Shown: piece after piece, positions 38,772-50,764 of the stretch
Layout: each line of letters starts with the position of its first letter
How positions within the stretch are numbered: the stretch's first letter is position 1
Assembly (NCBI GenBank): GCA_032358165.1
Contig: JAALGY010000019.1
Location: 1,798,001 to 1,862,000 of the forward strand
Length of the DNA stretch: 64,000 nt
From: Diplosphaera chodatii
Taxonomy: Eukaryota; Chlorophyta; Trebouxiophyceae; Prasiolales; Stichococcaceae
Direction: 5' to 3'
Translations under genes and position numbers: made by a program
The notes under the pieces: model-generated
Told to the model about the DNA's origin: nothing
What the model saw: the letters and a program-made list of their open reading frames with translations, nothing else
Databases searched by the model: none

Positions 38772-41700
38772 TCAATGATTGTACACGAGGCCGCTGGCGC
38801 TGCGTTGGGCCTGTGCCAGGCATACAGGCGTGATGCGGCTGCAGCCAGTTAAATCTAGGTGCAGTAGCTGCGGCATGTAGGTGATGAGATGAAGCAGGCC
38901 TGCATCGTCAATGCCTGCTGTGCAGCAACAGATAGATGCTGTCACAAGCTCTGTCATCGTGCTTGATGTCACCCTGAGATGCCATGGAACAACGTATGCT
39001 GCTCAGTAGACCCTCTCGTTCAGTCAGTTTGTGTGTCGCATAAGATATACTGTGATGCACATGCATCCATCAGCAGGCAGCTTGTGCAGCAGCCAGCTGG
39101 CTGTTCTGGTCAGTGACATTTGCACCGTCAGGCGTATGCAAGAAGCCCTTGAGACCCTCCGCTCGTCAAAACCAAGCCGTCGGCATGCAGCATGCTGCTG
39201 CTACGTACCTGCATAGTTCAAGGATAGTCTGGTGAGGCTCTGCAGGGGTGCGGCTGCAAGCGCCTCTGCCGTGGCTCGGCCAATGCCAGGGTGCTGGTCG
39301 AGGTCCAGGCGCTCCAGGGTGGGTCGGTCGTCAAGGTTGGCTGCAGCCAGCGAGCTTGCAAGAGCGCAGATGCCAATGTCTGTCAGGCTGTTGGACGCCA
39401 GCTGACCAATCTGTACCTGCTGCACGCCAGCAACCTGTTAGTAGACCTATGCACACCATCTTTGAGAGGAGGTCATCTGCCGAGGATGCCATTGACTAAG
39501 GAGTAGGCTGATGCTGACACATGACTGGGCTCGGGACAGACACAGCGCTCAGCCGCTCACCTCACGATGGTCGGAGCCAGTAAATTCCAGGTGGGACAGA
39601 CGGCCATGCAGCTGCGGAGCCAGTTGCTGCATGCCAGCATCGCCAGTGGCACCTGGCAGATCGATCAGATCCAGGTGCTCCAGGGCTGACAGACGCCCCA
39701 AGCTAGCCAGAGCATCTGCTGCCATGCCATTGCAGCCGCGCAGCCCTAGCTGACGTAGCGACAGGGGCAGACTGGCAAGTGACTCTGCAGCAATGGTGTC
39801 GCACCACAGCACGTCCAAGTGCTGCAGCAGAGGTGCACACCCGTGAAGGCTGAACTTCGCAGACGGCTCGCAAATGGTATTCTGCTGGAGACATGGACAC
39901 TGGTTTATCAAGAGTGCAGCGTTGCTGATGGCCCCAGCCAGGCTGCAAGAGGCGCACCGTGAGATAGCACAGCTGCTGGAGCACATTAGCCATCGTTGTA
40001 TCTGGAGGCTCCACCCCGACAAGCCCCAAAAACCTGCAAAAACATGCAAATGCAGATGCGCACAGTTAATGTAAGGCACGTGCTGCAATCAGAATGCTAG
40101 CTGAACTGCCACTGCTGCAGCATGCATGGCCCGCCCATACTGGCAGTCTTCCGTGCTGTCCTTTGCAACAGTGGCACAGTCGAATGCTACTCTGCAGCTG
40201 CACACCTTAGTGCTGTGGTCTGTAGCCTGCCAGGTAAGATCGGCAGGTTTGTTGCTTCCTGCTCAGGCGACGCCAGATTGTGCAGGTTCAACAGCCGCAG
40301 CGTCTGTGGCAGGTGCTGGAATGGAGCCAGGAACGCTGCTGGACTTGCAAGGCGCTGCACTTCCAAGTTAACTTTTTGCAGCGGTAAGTTGGATAGCTGG
40401 GCGATGCGTGGCAGTGCCTGCAAGGCAAGAAACATGCAGCATCAGCTTTGTGAATCCCTCCTCCAACAGTTGCGTACCCATGTCGAGTGGGGCTTCTTGC
40501 TCAAACCCAGCTCATAGTGGCCAGTGCAGTATTGTGTAGAACCACCTGCAGACTGCAGTTGCACGTAAATGGTTGCAGGCACCTGGGTAGGTGCATATAG
40601 ACTGCCGAGCGTCGTAAGTGCTGTCGTGTTGGGAAGTGCCGGCGTTGCAGATGGCTGAGCAGCAAGGTTTGCTATCTGCAACTGATTGATGTCCACGTTC
40701 CGCAGCTTATGCAGCGCACTCAGGTTTTGGAGGCTGACTATCCGAAGTTGACCATAAGGAGAATACATGTGCAGGTATGTGAGCTGTGTCAACCTGCTCA
40801 GCACCTGCGTCGCATCGCATCCCAGGTCACATCCGCATACTATTGCAGACGCACACTTCACATGGCAGGCTCTCAACACAGGCCATAGTGAGCAGCTCAC
40901 AGGCTTGTAGATGAGGTTCGGTGCATTGTATCAGCAGTTTAACGAGTCATGTGTGGTGGGCCTCAATGTACAAACTGAGGCTCACCTGCTCATCCACCTG
41001 ACTCTCGTCCAGACTCAAAGCAAGCAAGTGTTGCGCATGGCACAGCAGCGCCCCCTGCACGGCTTGCGGTAAGACAAGGCCACGGCAGCCTACCAGGTCT
41101 AGCTGTTGGCAGCATGGCAGGGTGTGCATCAGTTGACAAAACGATGCAGTGGCCGCCTGCACCTCAGCTGCATTCTGATCACCAGGAGGAGAACTATAGT
41201 CCTCATGGAGCTGAACCTCGACATGCCGCAGCCCAGCTGCCAGGCCCCGCACAGCTGATGCTGCAATACGGAAGTCGTGCTGGGGATTGCCAGTGGCCAT
41301 GTCGAAGCGCAGGGATGACAGCGCCCCAGCAAGCGCTGGGCCAGCCTGCTGCACGGCGGCCAGGTGTAAGGGATCAGCATGCGGTATGTTGAGAGCTGTA
41401 AGCCGGCCGGCCATGCCATGTAGTGTGGCGACTGCTTCCTCGACAGTGATCCCAGTCCCCGTCAAACACGTAAACCACACGAACTCAAACTTCTGCACAG
41501 AGTGGCAGCGAGATGTAACAATTGCAACGTGCATCTTTGCATGTAGCAACCGTCTAATGCAAAAGGAGTAAGTTATGATGTGCAGCTGTATGCACCTGAA
41601 GGTATGGTGTTCATGCAGATGTAGGCATGCCTCAGCACCTTGAGTGACGGCGGGAAAGCAAGGTCGTAGTCGTCAACAAGCCAGCCTTCTATGCGCAAGT

Positions 41701-42864
41701 CCTCAAGAGCAGTAAGCTCGCTCAGGACGGGCAGTGGTGAGCCATGCATGTGCCAGGATCTGACGATGCACTGCAGACGTTTCAGGCCATGCAGCGCTGG
41801 CAGCATCGCCTGCAAACGATGCGTGGGACGCCCGCCAGCCACCAGCGATGTCAGCTTACGCAGCGTCGACAGCTGGGTGCACGCATTGGACCCTGCATGC
41901 AGTAGAATAGTCTGCCCTGAATGAGGGCCTTGACCCAGGAGCCCCTCACATGGCCATGTGTTGCGCTGCAGGAAAGTTCACCAGGACAGTGTCGCAGCAT
42001 GGTTAGGAGCTGGACACATGCCGCAACACATCTGAGAGGAGGGCAGCACAGCTTCCTGCGCACCAGCTGCCGGCACGAACAGGCAGTTGCCAATATCAAG
42101 GTGGCGCAGCTCGCTGAGCTGTGCAAGTGCTGCCAGCATGTTTGCATCGCTCTGCCACTGGGCATCTGTGGTGCAACTGAGTGCCAGGCTGAGCGATGTC
42201 AGTTGTGTTGCCACCTGCTGCAGGTCCACCTGCCCAAGACCGCTGAGCAGGCCGTCAGATGTGATCCTGCATGCATGCACATCTTTCCACTCAGTTGGCA
42301 TGGGACAGCAGCGCTCGTTCCCACCAAACATACCCAACTGGGCACGATGTCCATATAGATTCAAGGTTTTCAGGTATACCGGAAGCGCACCTCATGTCAG
42401 ACAGGCATGGCATTTGTCCTGATGAGACGGTGATCTTGCAGGTGCCCCTCGGGACACGCAGATGAACCCTCTGAAGACCTGCAGTGTGATATCGTGTAGA
42501 CAAGGTATGAAGCCTGCAGTCGTCCATCGCGGCTGAGCATAACACCGCGGAACGAAGACTTGTCAGCCTAACATATGACAAACACATGCACACCTCGGAA
42601 GAGGCCTGCCACTTGATGAATGTCTTCTGACGAGGTTGCGCGCATGTCTAAATGCTTGACAAAGCCTTGGACTGCATCTCTGAGGGTGTGGCATGTCAGG
42701 CGCAGCGCCGCAGCAGTGTCCTGGGCAGATGCTGCAGCGTCCTCATCTTCACTGTACAGGCCAGCGCAGCTGAGCCTGACGATGGCTTGCAGCACGTCTG
42801 GCACAAGTGTGCAGAGCAGCGAAGGTGTTGCCTTCATTGTGGGGGTTCCTGCTGAACGAAACAT
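38772..42864 (-). CDS. F-box-like/LRR protein, cluster copy 3 (LRR3)
   Basis: Eleven exons join in phase to 820 aa: 42594-42864, 42391-42478, 42064-42266, 41639-41892, 40986-41492, 40583-40804, 40206-40417, 39958-40033, 39561-39821, 39209-39434, 38772-38914. The architecture equals LRR2. It starts MFRSAGTPTMKATPSLLCTL with DVLQAIV and ALRLTCHTLRDAV (F-box-like). Repeats include LAALAQLSELRHLDIGNC, LGRLSALEHLDLIDLPG and GLLHLITYMPQLLHLDLTGC. The start of exon 10 could be a few codons later (two CAG acceptors). A TATA-like box lies about 40 bp before the ATG. Confidence 0.87.
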
Positions 42865-42902
42865 ATGCCTGCCTAGCAGTGCGAAGTCGCTTTCTAATCA
42901 TG

Positions 42903-42910
42903 TATTTATA
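42903..42910 (-). promoter_or_regulatory. TATA-like box upstream of LRR3
   Basis: TATAAATA on the minus strand lies 39 bp from the LRR3 start codon, inside a short AT-rich segment. The distance implies a very short 5' UTR if it is used. Confidence 0.4.
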
Positions 42911-42920
42911 TTGGACAGGC

Positions 42921-42986
42921 GTTTGTCAGAGATGGTAATGCTGTAGACTGGCTTGTCAGAGATGATAACGTAAACTGGTTTGACAG
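42921..42986. repeat. Imperfect 27-30 bp direct repeat in the LRR3 upstream region
   Basis: Unit 1 (42921-42950) and unit 2 (42951-42977) share the core TTGTCAGAGATG and end in GACTG or AACTG. A third unit starts at 42978 and stops after about 9 bases. It lies just upstream of the TATA-like box, so it could be a duplicated promoter element. Confidence 0.5.
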
Positions 42987-43375
42987 CAAGTTTCTGTATC
43001 GTGCACCAGTTCCTGGTCAAAGTGAAAAGGGTATTATACATATGAGTGGTTGCCTCCTGCATCGCCCGTTCCACTGCTGTTGGCCCTTCCGCCATTTAAA
43101 TTCGACAAGGACGAACAACTCTTCGATCGTGACCAACAAACAACGATCGGACACTGCCATCACTCAAAGTCGACAATTCTGTGTGGTGTCGAGAGCAACC
43201 CGCCTGAAGGACCTGCCAACCGTTTATTTCTGCATTCGTGAACCAGGCTGTAACAACAGATTGTCCCTGCCCAATGTGACAATCACCCCACAACAAACCC
43301 CACAATTGTTACACCCAATGTGGTACAGACATGAATGCCGCTGGCGCAATGAGCAAACATTCTCGATGTCTGGCA

Positions 43376-43404
43376 GGGAAGCACAGCTACTAGCTGTGCT
43401 TCCC
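43376..43404. repeat. Near-perfect 29-bp palindrome (14-bp arms, 1-bp centre)
   Basis: GGGAAGCACAGCTA at 43376-43389, one C, then the exact reverse complement at 43391-43404. It sits between LRR3 and the edge of the duplicated segment that begins with the decayed WASHC5 exon about 30 bp further on. Confidence 0.75.
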
Positions 43405-43429
43405 TACTAGCTGTTGGCTCTAGGGTTGT

Positions 43430-43565
43430 GGAACATACAGCTACACGGCTACCAGGTGGTGCGCCTCCAATGTCAGGCCAGCCACATTGCTGCCAGTTGG
43501 CGATCCGGCGCGCCCAGCCGCCACAAAACGCTGCCAACATGCCCGCTTCCACACAACAGCGCCAC
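43430..43565 (-). pseudogene. Decayed fragment of the WASHC5 last exon (copy a)
   Basis: On the minus strand EAGMLAAF and, in another frame, LTLEAHHLVAV match EAGLLAAFLRR and LVLEAHHLAAL of the genuine WASHC5 last exon (56293-56478). At nucleotide level the shared phrase is ggtggtgcgcctcca. Frameshifts between the matching pieces make it non-coding. It lies immediately downstream of LRR4, as copy c does for LRR5, marking a duplicated segment. Confidence 0.7.
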
Positions 43566-43622
43566 GCAGTAGTCATACAAGGGCAAAGTGCTATGAGCTG
43601 CTCGCACGGCGCCCGCCTGTCC

Positions 43623-46600
43623 TCAGTGTGCGCCCGCACCGCCCGGCCCAACGCGGCGCTTGGTGATCACCAGGCGGTGCCCTGCACGGGCAGCCGCGGC
43701 ATCTCGCGCCAGCGCCAGGCCGCCAGCCGTGACGCGACAGTCGGTGACGTCCAGGTGCAGGAGCTGCGGCATGTGCGTCGCCAGGTGCAGCAGCCCTGCG
43801 TCGTCCATGCCTGCGTCGCAGCGCTGCCTGATGTCACACAACACACATTGTGTCGGAGTTCATTGCTGAGGGCGGGTTTTGGCAAGTAAACACGCTGCCA
43901 CACATGTTTGTGCTCAGGCCGTAGCCATCGCTGTCATGCAAGAAGCATGTCAGTTGATCCGAGATGTCCATAGCGACCACTGTATGTGCAATCCCGGGCA
44001 TTCGTGGGAGGTTACATCAAAAGCTACATGCTCTTGATGCTGCTGCGCAAATCATGCAAGCTTGTGCAGCAGGTCATTGGGGCGCACCCCCATGACGCAG
44101 CTCCAACCCGCTGAGGCTCTGCAGTGGAGCAGCCGCCAGTGCTACAGCCGTGGCAGCGCCGATGCCAGGTTGGCTGCTGAGCTCCAGGCGCTCCAGGGTG
44201 GGGCGGTCCGCCGGGTCAGCTGCAGCCAGCGCATGCGCGAGAGCTGCAGTGCCAGTATCTGTCAGGCAATCGACCGTTGATCCGCGACCAACCTCCTGCA
44301 AGGCAACAGCAAGTCAATTCGAGGACAGGACTGCTGGCTGCATGTGGGAATGCTCATGTGCAAGTCGATAGTATATGCACATATGGGCAACATTCTGACC
44401 TCGCCCTCGGCAAAGCCTACAAACTTCAAGATGGACAGGCTCGCGTGCAGCTGCGGTGCCAGCTGCCGCATGCCATCGTTGCCAGTTGCACTGGGTAGAC
44501 GACTCAGGCTCAGGTGCTCCAGGGCTGACAGACGGCCCAGATGAGCTAAACTGACTGCTGCTATGCCGCAGCAGCTGTCCAGCTTCAGCTGCCGCAATGA
44601 CGTTGGCAGGTTTGCGAGCGACTGTGCCCCAACAGTGTGGCAGTTTATCAACACCAGGTCCTGCACAAGCAGTATGTCCGACTCACGCCTGCATATGCTC
44701 CTGACATGCGAGTGACCATTGATCGGATCTGGATTGCTGCAACCTTCATGCAGTGCTCAGCAAATGCACCTTCAAACAGGACAGTTGCTGAAGCACAATA
44801 GCCAGTGGTGCATCTGGAGCTTGCATGTCAGCAATACTCAAATTCCTGCAGTGCACGAGAGTACCCTGTTGAAGCACATATTGTCATGAGCAATGCATGA
44901 AGCACCCTGCATCATGATTTGCGCATACACATCACTGCTGGCAGGCATGACCTGCCACAGCGTCACATGCAGTGTTGCACCAGCTCATGTTCAGCAGGTG
45001 CCCCTGCACCTACTCGCCTAAGAGCTGTGACCTGCACTCCTCCCAAAGGTGGAGTTGTAATGGTTTCCTCTGCTGCATGCTCTCTGATGAGTTGTGCGCT
45101 GTCCATTGACAGCCAGTGCAGCGTCTTGGGCAGCTGCTGGAAGGCAGCCAGGTCCAAGGCCGCCTCATCAACGTTCAGTGCACTTTGATGCAGCTTCAAC
45201 ACAAGAGCCCGCAAGGATAACTTGGAAAGCTGAGTGGCCCACTTGAGCAGATCCTGCAAGGGCATGACCTTGCAGCATTAAGATGCCACATGCCAATGCA
45301 CACAATGCCCATGGGGTGTGCAGTATCATTTGAGACCCATGTTGCCCAGTAGCATTGCAGGGTGAACAACAGCAGCCGGCACAGGAATATGGTGCACATA
45401 TGAGGGTTGCCACACACCTTTCTGGGTATAAGCAGAGTGCCCAGCCGCGTGAGCGCTGTGCCATAAGACGGCAGCATGCATGGCTGGGCAGCACGATCCA
45501 CAGTCTCCACTGCATGAAAGTCAAGGTGCTGCAGCTGTTTCAAGCCCCTGAGGCTCTGCAGGTTGAAGCTTGCGCCTTTGTCTTCGGACCAGACACGCAG
45601 GGCTGTGAGCTGTGTGAGCCTGCTCAGTTCCTGCACGGGGCCACCGTATATGTCGACACTCTGCCGGCATGCACCCTCTCAAGCGGAATGTTAACACCGA
45701 AACAGACTTAGCTGTCAGCCAGGACAAACAGCTGTGTACGTACCACGGAAAGAATATGACAACCCTCTGTCTGAGCCGTGTGCTGAGGAGTATAGTGTGA
45801 ACATTCTAAGGTGCTGGAAGCTACAGCTCACCTGCTCATCGACGTGGCAGTGGTGCACGTCCAGAGTGAGCAGGTGTGGCGCGTGGCGCAGCAGCTCCGC
45901 GTGCACGGCCTGCGGCGAGAGCAGGCCCTCGCAGTACAGGCGCAGGCGCTGGCAGCACGGCAGCGTGCGCATCAGCTCCTGGAACGCTGCCTCGCCCGCC
46001 TGGACCTCTGCAGCGCGCAGGTTGTGCCTCCACAGGTCCAGCCCAACCTCGACATGCCGCAGCCCAGCTGCCAGACCCCGCACAGCGGCTGCTGCTATGC
46101 GAAAGTCGTGCTGCGGGTTGCCAGTGTGCATCTTGAAACTCAATGATGACAGCGCGCCAACAAGCGCTGAGCTGGCCTGCTGCACAGCAGCCAGATGCAA
46201 GGGGCCAACATTTGGCATTCCGAGAACTGTCAGCCGGCCAGCCATGCTGTGCAGCATGGCGGCTGCTTGCTCGACAGGGATCCCCCTCTGCCCTAAGTGT
46301 GCTGTCCACACGAGCTTGAACTCCTGCACAGAGCGGCAGCGGCATGGTTACCGAGGCATACTACTACCTGCACGAAGGTATTGTGTGAAGATCTCATGCA
46401 ACAAACTAGATCGAGCTGTACGGACCTGCATGTATCATGACGCAGCTGCAGGCATGCATTTGCACCTTGAGTGACGACGGGAGAGCAAGCTTGTAGCCGT
46501 CGACAAGCCAGCCGTGGATGCGCAGGTCCTCGAGAGCAGTGAGCTCGCTCAGGACGGGTTGCGCTTCTGAGCCATCCCTGTGATCCAAAAGGACGACACA

Positions 46601-47641
46601 CCGCAGGCGCTTCAGACCCCGCAGCGCTGGCGGCATCGCCTGCAGGTGGTGCGTGGGACCCGCACCAGCCACCAGCGATGTGAGCTTGCGCAGCGCCGAC
46701 AGCTGGGTGCAGGCATCAGTCCCTGTTTAAGGTACGGTAGGCCACCCTGAACGGGTCCTTGATCTAAGAGCCCAGTATATACCCACGGCGTTTTACCAGG
46801 GCATCTATCATCGCTGCATGTGGCTAGGAGAAGGGCAGCTCAAGTATGTGCGCACCATCTGTGGGCACGAACTGGCATCTGCCAACATTCAGGTGGCGCA
46901 GCTCGCTGAGCTGTGCAAGTGCTGCAAGCATGTCCGCATTGCTTCGCCACTGCGCATCGGCACTGGGGCAGCAGAGATCCAAGCTGAGCGATGTCAGCTG
47001 CGTCGCGATGTGCTGCAGGTCCAGCTGCCCGAGACCGCTGAGCAAGCCATCAGATGTTATCCTGCATGCGCACGCAGCTGGTCTATGGTATGCCGGGACG
47101 GCAGCATTGCTAGGTGAGCCCAAGTTGATCTGCGGCCACCGACCTCACCTCATATCAGTCAGGCATGGCAGCTGGCTCTGTGATATCGAGATGTTGGTTG
47201 TGCTCCTTGAAAATTGAAGGTCGATCCTCTCAAGACCTGCAAAGTGCAGAGTACGGCAGAGTACCGCTACCGATGCATGCGATATCCTGCAGTGTTTAAG
47301 CAGCACTCTGTGACGGCAATGTATGCAGGTGTGTCAAAGTGCCGGCAGCCTCTGACATGCTCATGCCCACCAGTAAATATCCTTCCGGCTGCGTTAATGT
47401 CGGCTGACGACATCACACGTATGGACAACCGCCTGACGATGGCATTGACTGCAGTTCTGAGGGTGCGGCATGTCAGGCGCAGCGCCGCGGCAGTGTCCTG
47501 GGCAGGCGCTGCAGCACCTGCGTCCTCGCTGTGCAGGCCGTCGCAGCTGCGCCTCACGATGATCTGTAGCACATCTGGCAGCAGAGTGCTGAGCAGCAGT
47601 GGAGCTGCTCTTATCGTGCCTGGACCTGCTGAACAAGACAT
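43623..47641 (-). CDS. F-box-like/LRR protein, cluster copy 4 (LRR4)
   Basis: Eleven exons join in phase to 831 aa: 47371-47641, 47149-47236, 46856-47061, 46466-46722, 45832-46323, 45418-45630, 45018-45253, 44770-44845, 44400-44660, 44088-44295, 43623-43810. The start is MSCSAGPGTIRAAPLLLSTL, with LLPDVLQIIV and ALRLTCRTLRTAV. Repeats and exon lengths match LRR1-3 (exons of 271, 88, 257, 76, 261 and 208 nt recur). The exon 7 donor is AG/GCGAGT, a GC donor, where LRR1-3 have AG/GT. Introns near 43.9-44.1 kb align with LRR5, showing a segmental copy. A candidate F-box-type E3 receptor; the target is unknown. Confidence 0.87.
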
Positions 47642-47815
47642 GTGCCCAGCGTTATTGGGACGTCCCAGAAACTGAAATGTCGGCTCTGGTGACGAAGAGG
47701 CAGAGTGATGCCGCAATCTTGTCCGTGATCTTTGACAACAATGTTATCCTTTACCTCCCGATGAACATCCTCCGCACAAGCCACTGCTTTCTAGAGAGCT
47801 AGTGCTGTACCAAGC

Positions 47816-50320
47816 GTGCTAGGACCAGGGTGTAGGATTGTCCAATGGCCTTTGCTGGCAGGTCTAGCTGCGATCATGGTGGCGCGCTTTGTCATGATAA
47901 CCCTCTGTAACAGTGTGTTACCTATGGCGGCTCAGAGACAGGTTGCACGGAGTCCGACACGAGCGCTGATGTACAGGAGTGGTATGATGTACTGGCTTGG
48001 TGCGCAGAGCTGGGCAAGCAGCCCTTGTTGCGAGACCAGCAATATATTGAGGTGGTCGCAAGGGCATCTGTAGAACAGGGGCTGACCTCAGCAAGGCGGC
48101 GGGCCACCTGGATGTGACTGACGGCTTGCCAGGTGATGCACTGGAGCCGCTCATCAAGAGCACGATGGAGAAGGCCAGATGCGTTCGACACTGCCATCAA
48201 GAGAGCTCTGGGTGCGAACCGTCATAGTGTGCAATGTGACCCAGATGAGGATGCATGTGCGCATGTGATCAGCACCGGTGCCACATCCATGAGGGAGCTT
48301 AAGCGAAGTGCGCCTGCTTGATGGAGGTTTCTTGTGCTGTAGGCGGCAAGAAGACATGCGACGAACAGCTGGAGGCTGCAGGCGCACGTGTGCGTGGCGA
48401 ACAAGGCGCGCATGAGCTCCGCCAATGGCTCCGAGCAGGCGGCAGCAGATGTACACAGCATGAGGGAGCTGCGCTGGACGTACCTGCGCCAAGTCATCAA
48501 GTGCGACTTTGGCGGCTGCTGCATGGATGTCGACAAAGCTAAGTGCATCTATGCCACGGCATGAGTGGCACCCAAACAGGGCCAAAACAGCCTCCTGTGC
48601 CGTAGGCCTTGCATGCCCCGCGTGGCTGCCACAGAAATTTAGAAGCTCACCCAGGCAGCGCATGTTGACTGCCGCTGGAAGGAGGGGCTGACATCTGGAA
48701 GATGTAGCGGCTTTGCGGCGACCATGGCTGCCAACACTCTGCAGCTATGGGATGGCTCTGCTCAACACAATCAGTTTCCCGACAAGGTGATATGCAGGGA
48801 GCGTACAACTAGCATGCACGCCACAAGCTATCGAATTCGGGTCTGTGCGTGTGTGACAGCCTGAGGCAAGGAACACATTCTGTTGCGTGCTTGAGGTATC
48901 TAGACTAAATCATGTTGGAGTTGAACAAGGCAATAAATTATTGCCAGCTTGCATTGTTGCTTGTCTGCAGGACATTGAGCGCGTCATTGAATGGGCACAC
49001 GAGGTGTTTGAGAAGGCACACGTCCAGCGTACCCAGACTTGCAGACGCACGCAGCAGTCAAGCAGGTGTATGGGACGCACCATTGGCAGGCGTCTGGCTC
49101 CAATGCAGGTGTGCAACGCACGGATGCACCTGCAGTAGGAATGCTGACTAGCAAGATTGCGGGCCACAGTTGACAGCGCTGCAGCAGCTGTCAAAAAATT
49201 AAGCGGCAGCGCTACAAAGGCATTGTGTACCCGATATCTGCTGCCAGACGCTGTCATGCCGACATCAGCATGACATGCCTATGCAGTAAACAAACGCACC
49301 CACCCAGCCACGCTGGCCGTGCGGGAGGTGGCATCAACCGCCAAAGCAGCTGCCAAGCGGCTGCACCAGCAGAGGACACAGTTAGAGACACACGTTTTCC
49401 GCAGCCGATGGGTTTCTGGATAAGCATCGACACCTTAACTGGCACGCCTGACCATGCGGCAGGAAAGGGCATGGAGGTGTTTGCTTGAAAACCTGTCAGG
49501 CTGACAAGGACTGTTGACACAGAGGTCGGGGACCAAGGCACCAAGCTGCCGCGCGTCACAGAACCAGCATCTGTGGCGGCGCCACTGAATTTACCACCGC
49601 CACCACCGCTGTTGCGGCTGCCAGCGCAACAACCTTCGGAGCTGCCCCCACCGTGCTGGCAGGATCCCCCAACCACAATATTGCAGGTCAGCCATGCATG
49701 CGACCAAGTTTGCTCTGGTCATGGCCGCTCTAAATAGGACCCCCTACACCTCACTCAGACCGCTGTGGCTTCCACGGCACACCATAATGGCATTGTTATC
49801 CAGTGCACCAAATTTGTATTGTCAGAATTGCGCATCTAGGAAGATATCACATCTGCGTCACACAATGCCGATGTTGTGGTGCAGAGTAAACCGTCAACAG
49901 GCGCTGGGCGGGGACAGGTGGAGAATGGTGGTTCGAACAGTGGAGCATCACAGCTGCGGCTCAAGTACTCGTACTTGTAATCCAGGGGCAGAGGACGACA
50001 CTGTGGCCCAGGGGCGCACTGTGTCATGCCTACTGGCAAGCGGTTCACGCCAGGAAGCAGCTTTAAGGAATCCCCGTCAGCTGCCGGTCCGAACAACAAA
50101 CGAGGATTTGATTCGCTTGGATGGAAGATAGCTTTCAAAGACCCAACGAGTCTAGAAACCAGACTGAGCAGAGGGCCTGTGTCTGAGGTCGCAGACGCTA
50201 CATACATTACACACCGAAGCCGAGTAAAATCAAGCAGCAACATATCAGACATCGGGGCACGCAACGCGCTGTGCCAGACATGAGTCAAATCTGCTGACAA
50301 AGCTGTGCCACATGAGTCAT
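47816..50320 (+). pseudogene. Decayed copy of gene X (unit 1)
   Basis: This segment aligns piecewise with gene X at 53.2-56.0 kb. Matching parts include the upstream phrase ggaccagggtgtaggattgt, an exon-1 block near 47990-48130 (gcagcccttgttgcgaga), KEGLTSGRCSGF for WREGLTSHECGGF, DIERVIEWAHEVFEKAHVQ for AIERVIAGAQAAFQKMGIP, a Lys/Arg-Thr-His-Pro block near 49300, and DDTVAQG near 50000. No continuous frame survives in the first part (stops near 48000-48100), so I call it a pseudogene. A re-spliced functional derivative cannot be excluded without RNA data. Confidence 0.55.
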
Positions 50321-50329
50321 TTCTGGCTG

Positions 50330-50515
50330 CTGACACTGGCAGCTGCAGGGCTGCACATTGCAGCAAAGGCCACCATGACCGCCAGCGGCGACTTAAGCGC
50401 CCCAGTCGCCAGTTGCCAGGCCTGGCTCATGCGCAACCAGCCAGCATGCCGCCTGCTGCTTCGTCACCACAGGAATGCTGCCCATATGCCCGCCTCTCAC
50501 AGCAGCAAATCATCG
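50330..50515 (-). pseudogene. Decayed fragment of the WASHC5 last exon (copy b)
   Basis: Nucleotide similarity to 56230-56430: a block with ccgcctgctgcttc...ccacaggaatgctgcc...atgcccgcctc matches the genuine exon's acccgctgcttcc...ccgcaggaacgctgcc...aggcccgcctc in the same order. The reading frame is broken. It follows the decayed gene X copy exactly as the true exon follows gene X, so it marks the right end of unit 1. Confidence 0.6.
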
Positions 50516-50524
50516 CTAATATCA

Positions 50525-50720
50525 GGCTGCTGCACTCAGATGGCATGTGGCCGCTGCAAGGGGGAGTCTTGCCGTAGGGGTGCCGGGTTGGTGCGCCTCC
50601 AGCACCAGGCCTGCCACACTGCTGGTGGCTGGCCAGCCGACACGCACTCCGCTGCTTCCAGCCGCTGCAGATGCTGCCCCAACATGCCTGCATTTCCTGA
50701 CACCGCCAACCCAGCTTTGG
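50525..50720 (-). pseudogene. Decayed fragment of the WASHC5 last exon (copy c)
   Basis: gctgcactcagatggcatgt then ggttggtgcgcctccagcac matches the genuine exon region 56230-56330. On the minus strand NAGMLGQHLQRLEAAE corresponds to EAGLLAAFLRRLEAAG, but the frame breaks afterwards. It is adjacent to copy b, so the junction of two tandem units lies at about 50515-50525. Confidence 0.65.
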
Positions 50721-50764
50721 CCGGTGCATGTGAGCTGCTCTGACGGCGCCCGCCCGCCCGTCCT

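Noticed and set aside
49836..50366. 176-codon minus-strand ORF opposite the decayed gene X copy
   Set aside because: It has no domain and is antisense to sequence that aligns with gene X and WASHC5 exon remnants. Long antisense frames are expected in GC-rich DNA.
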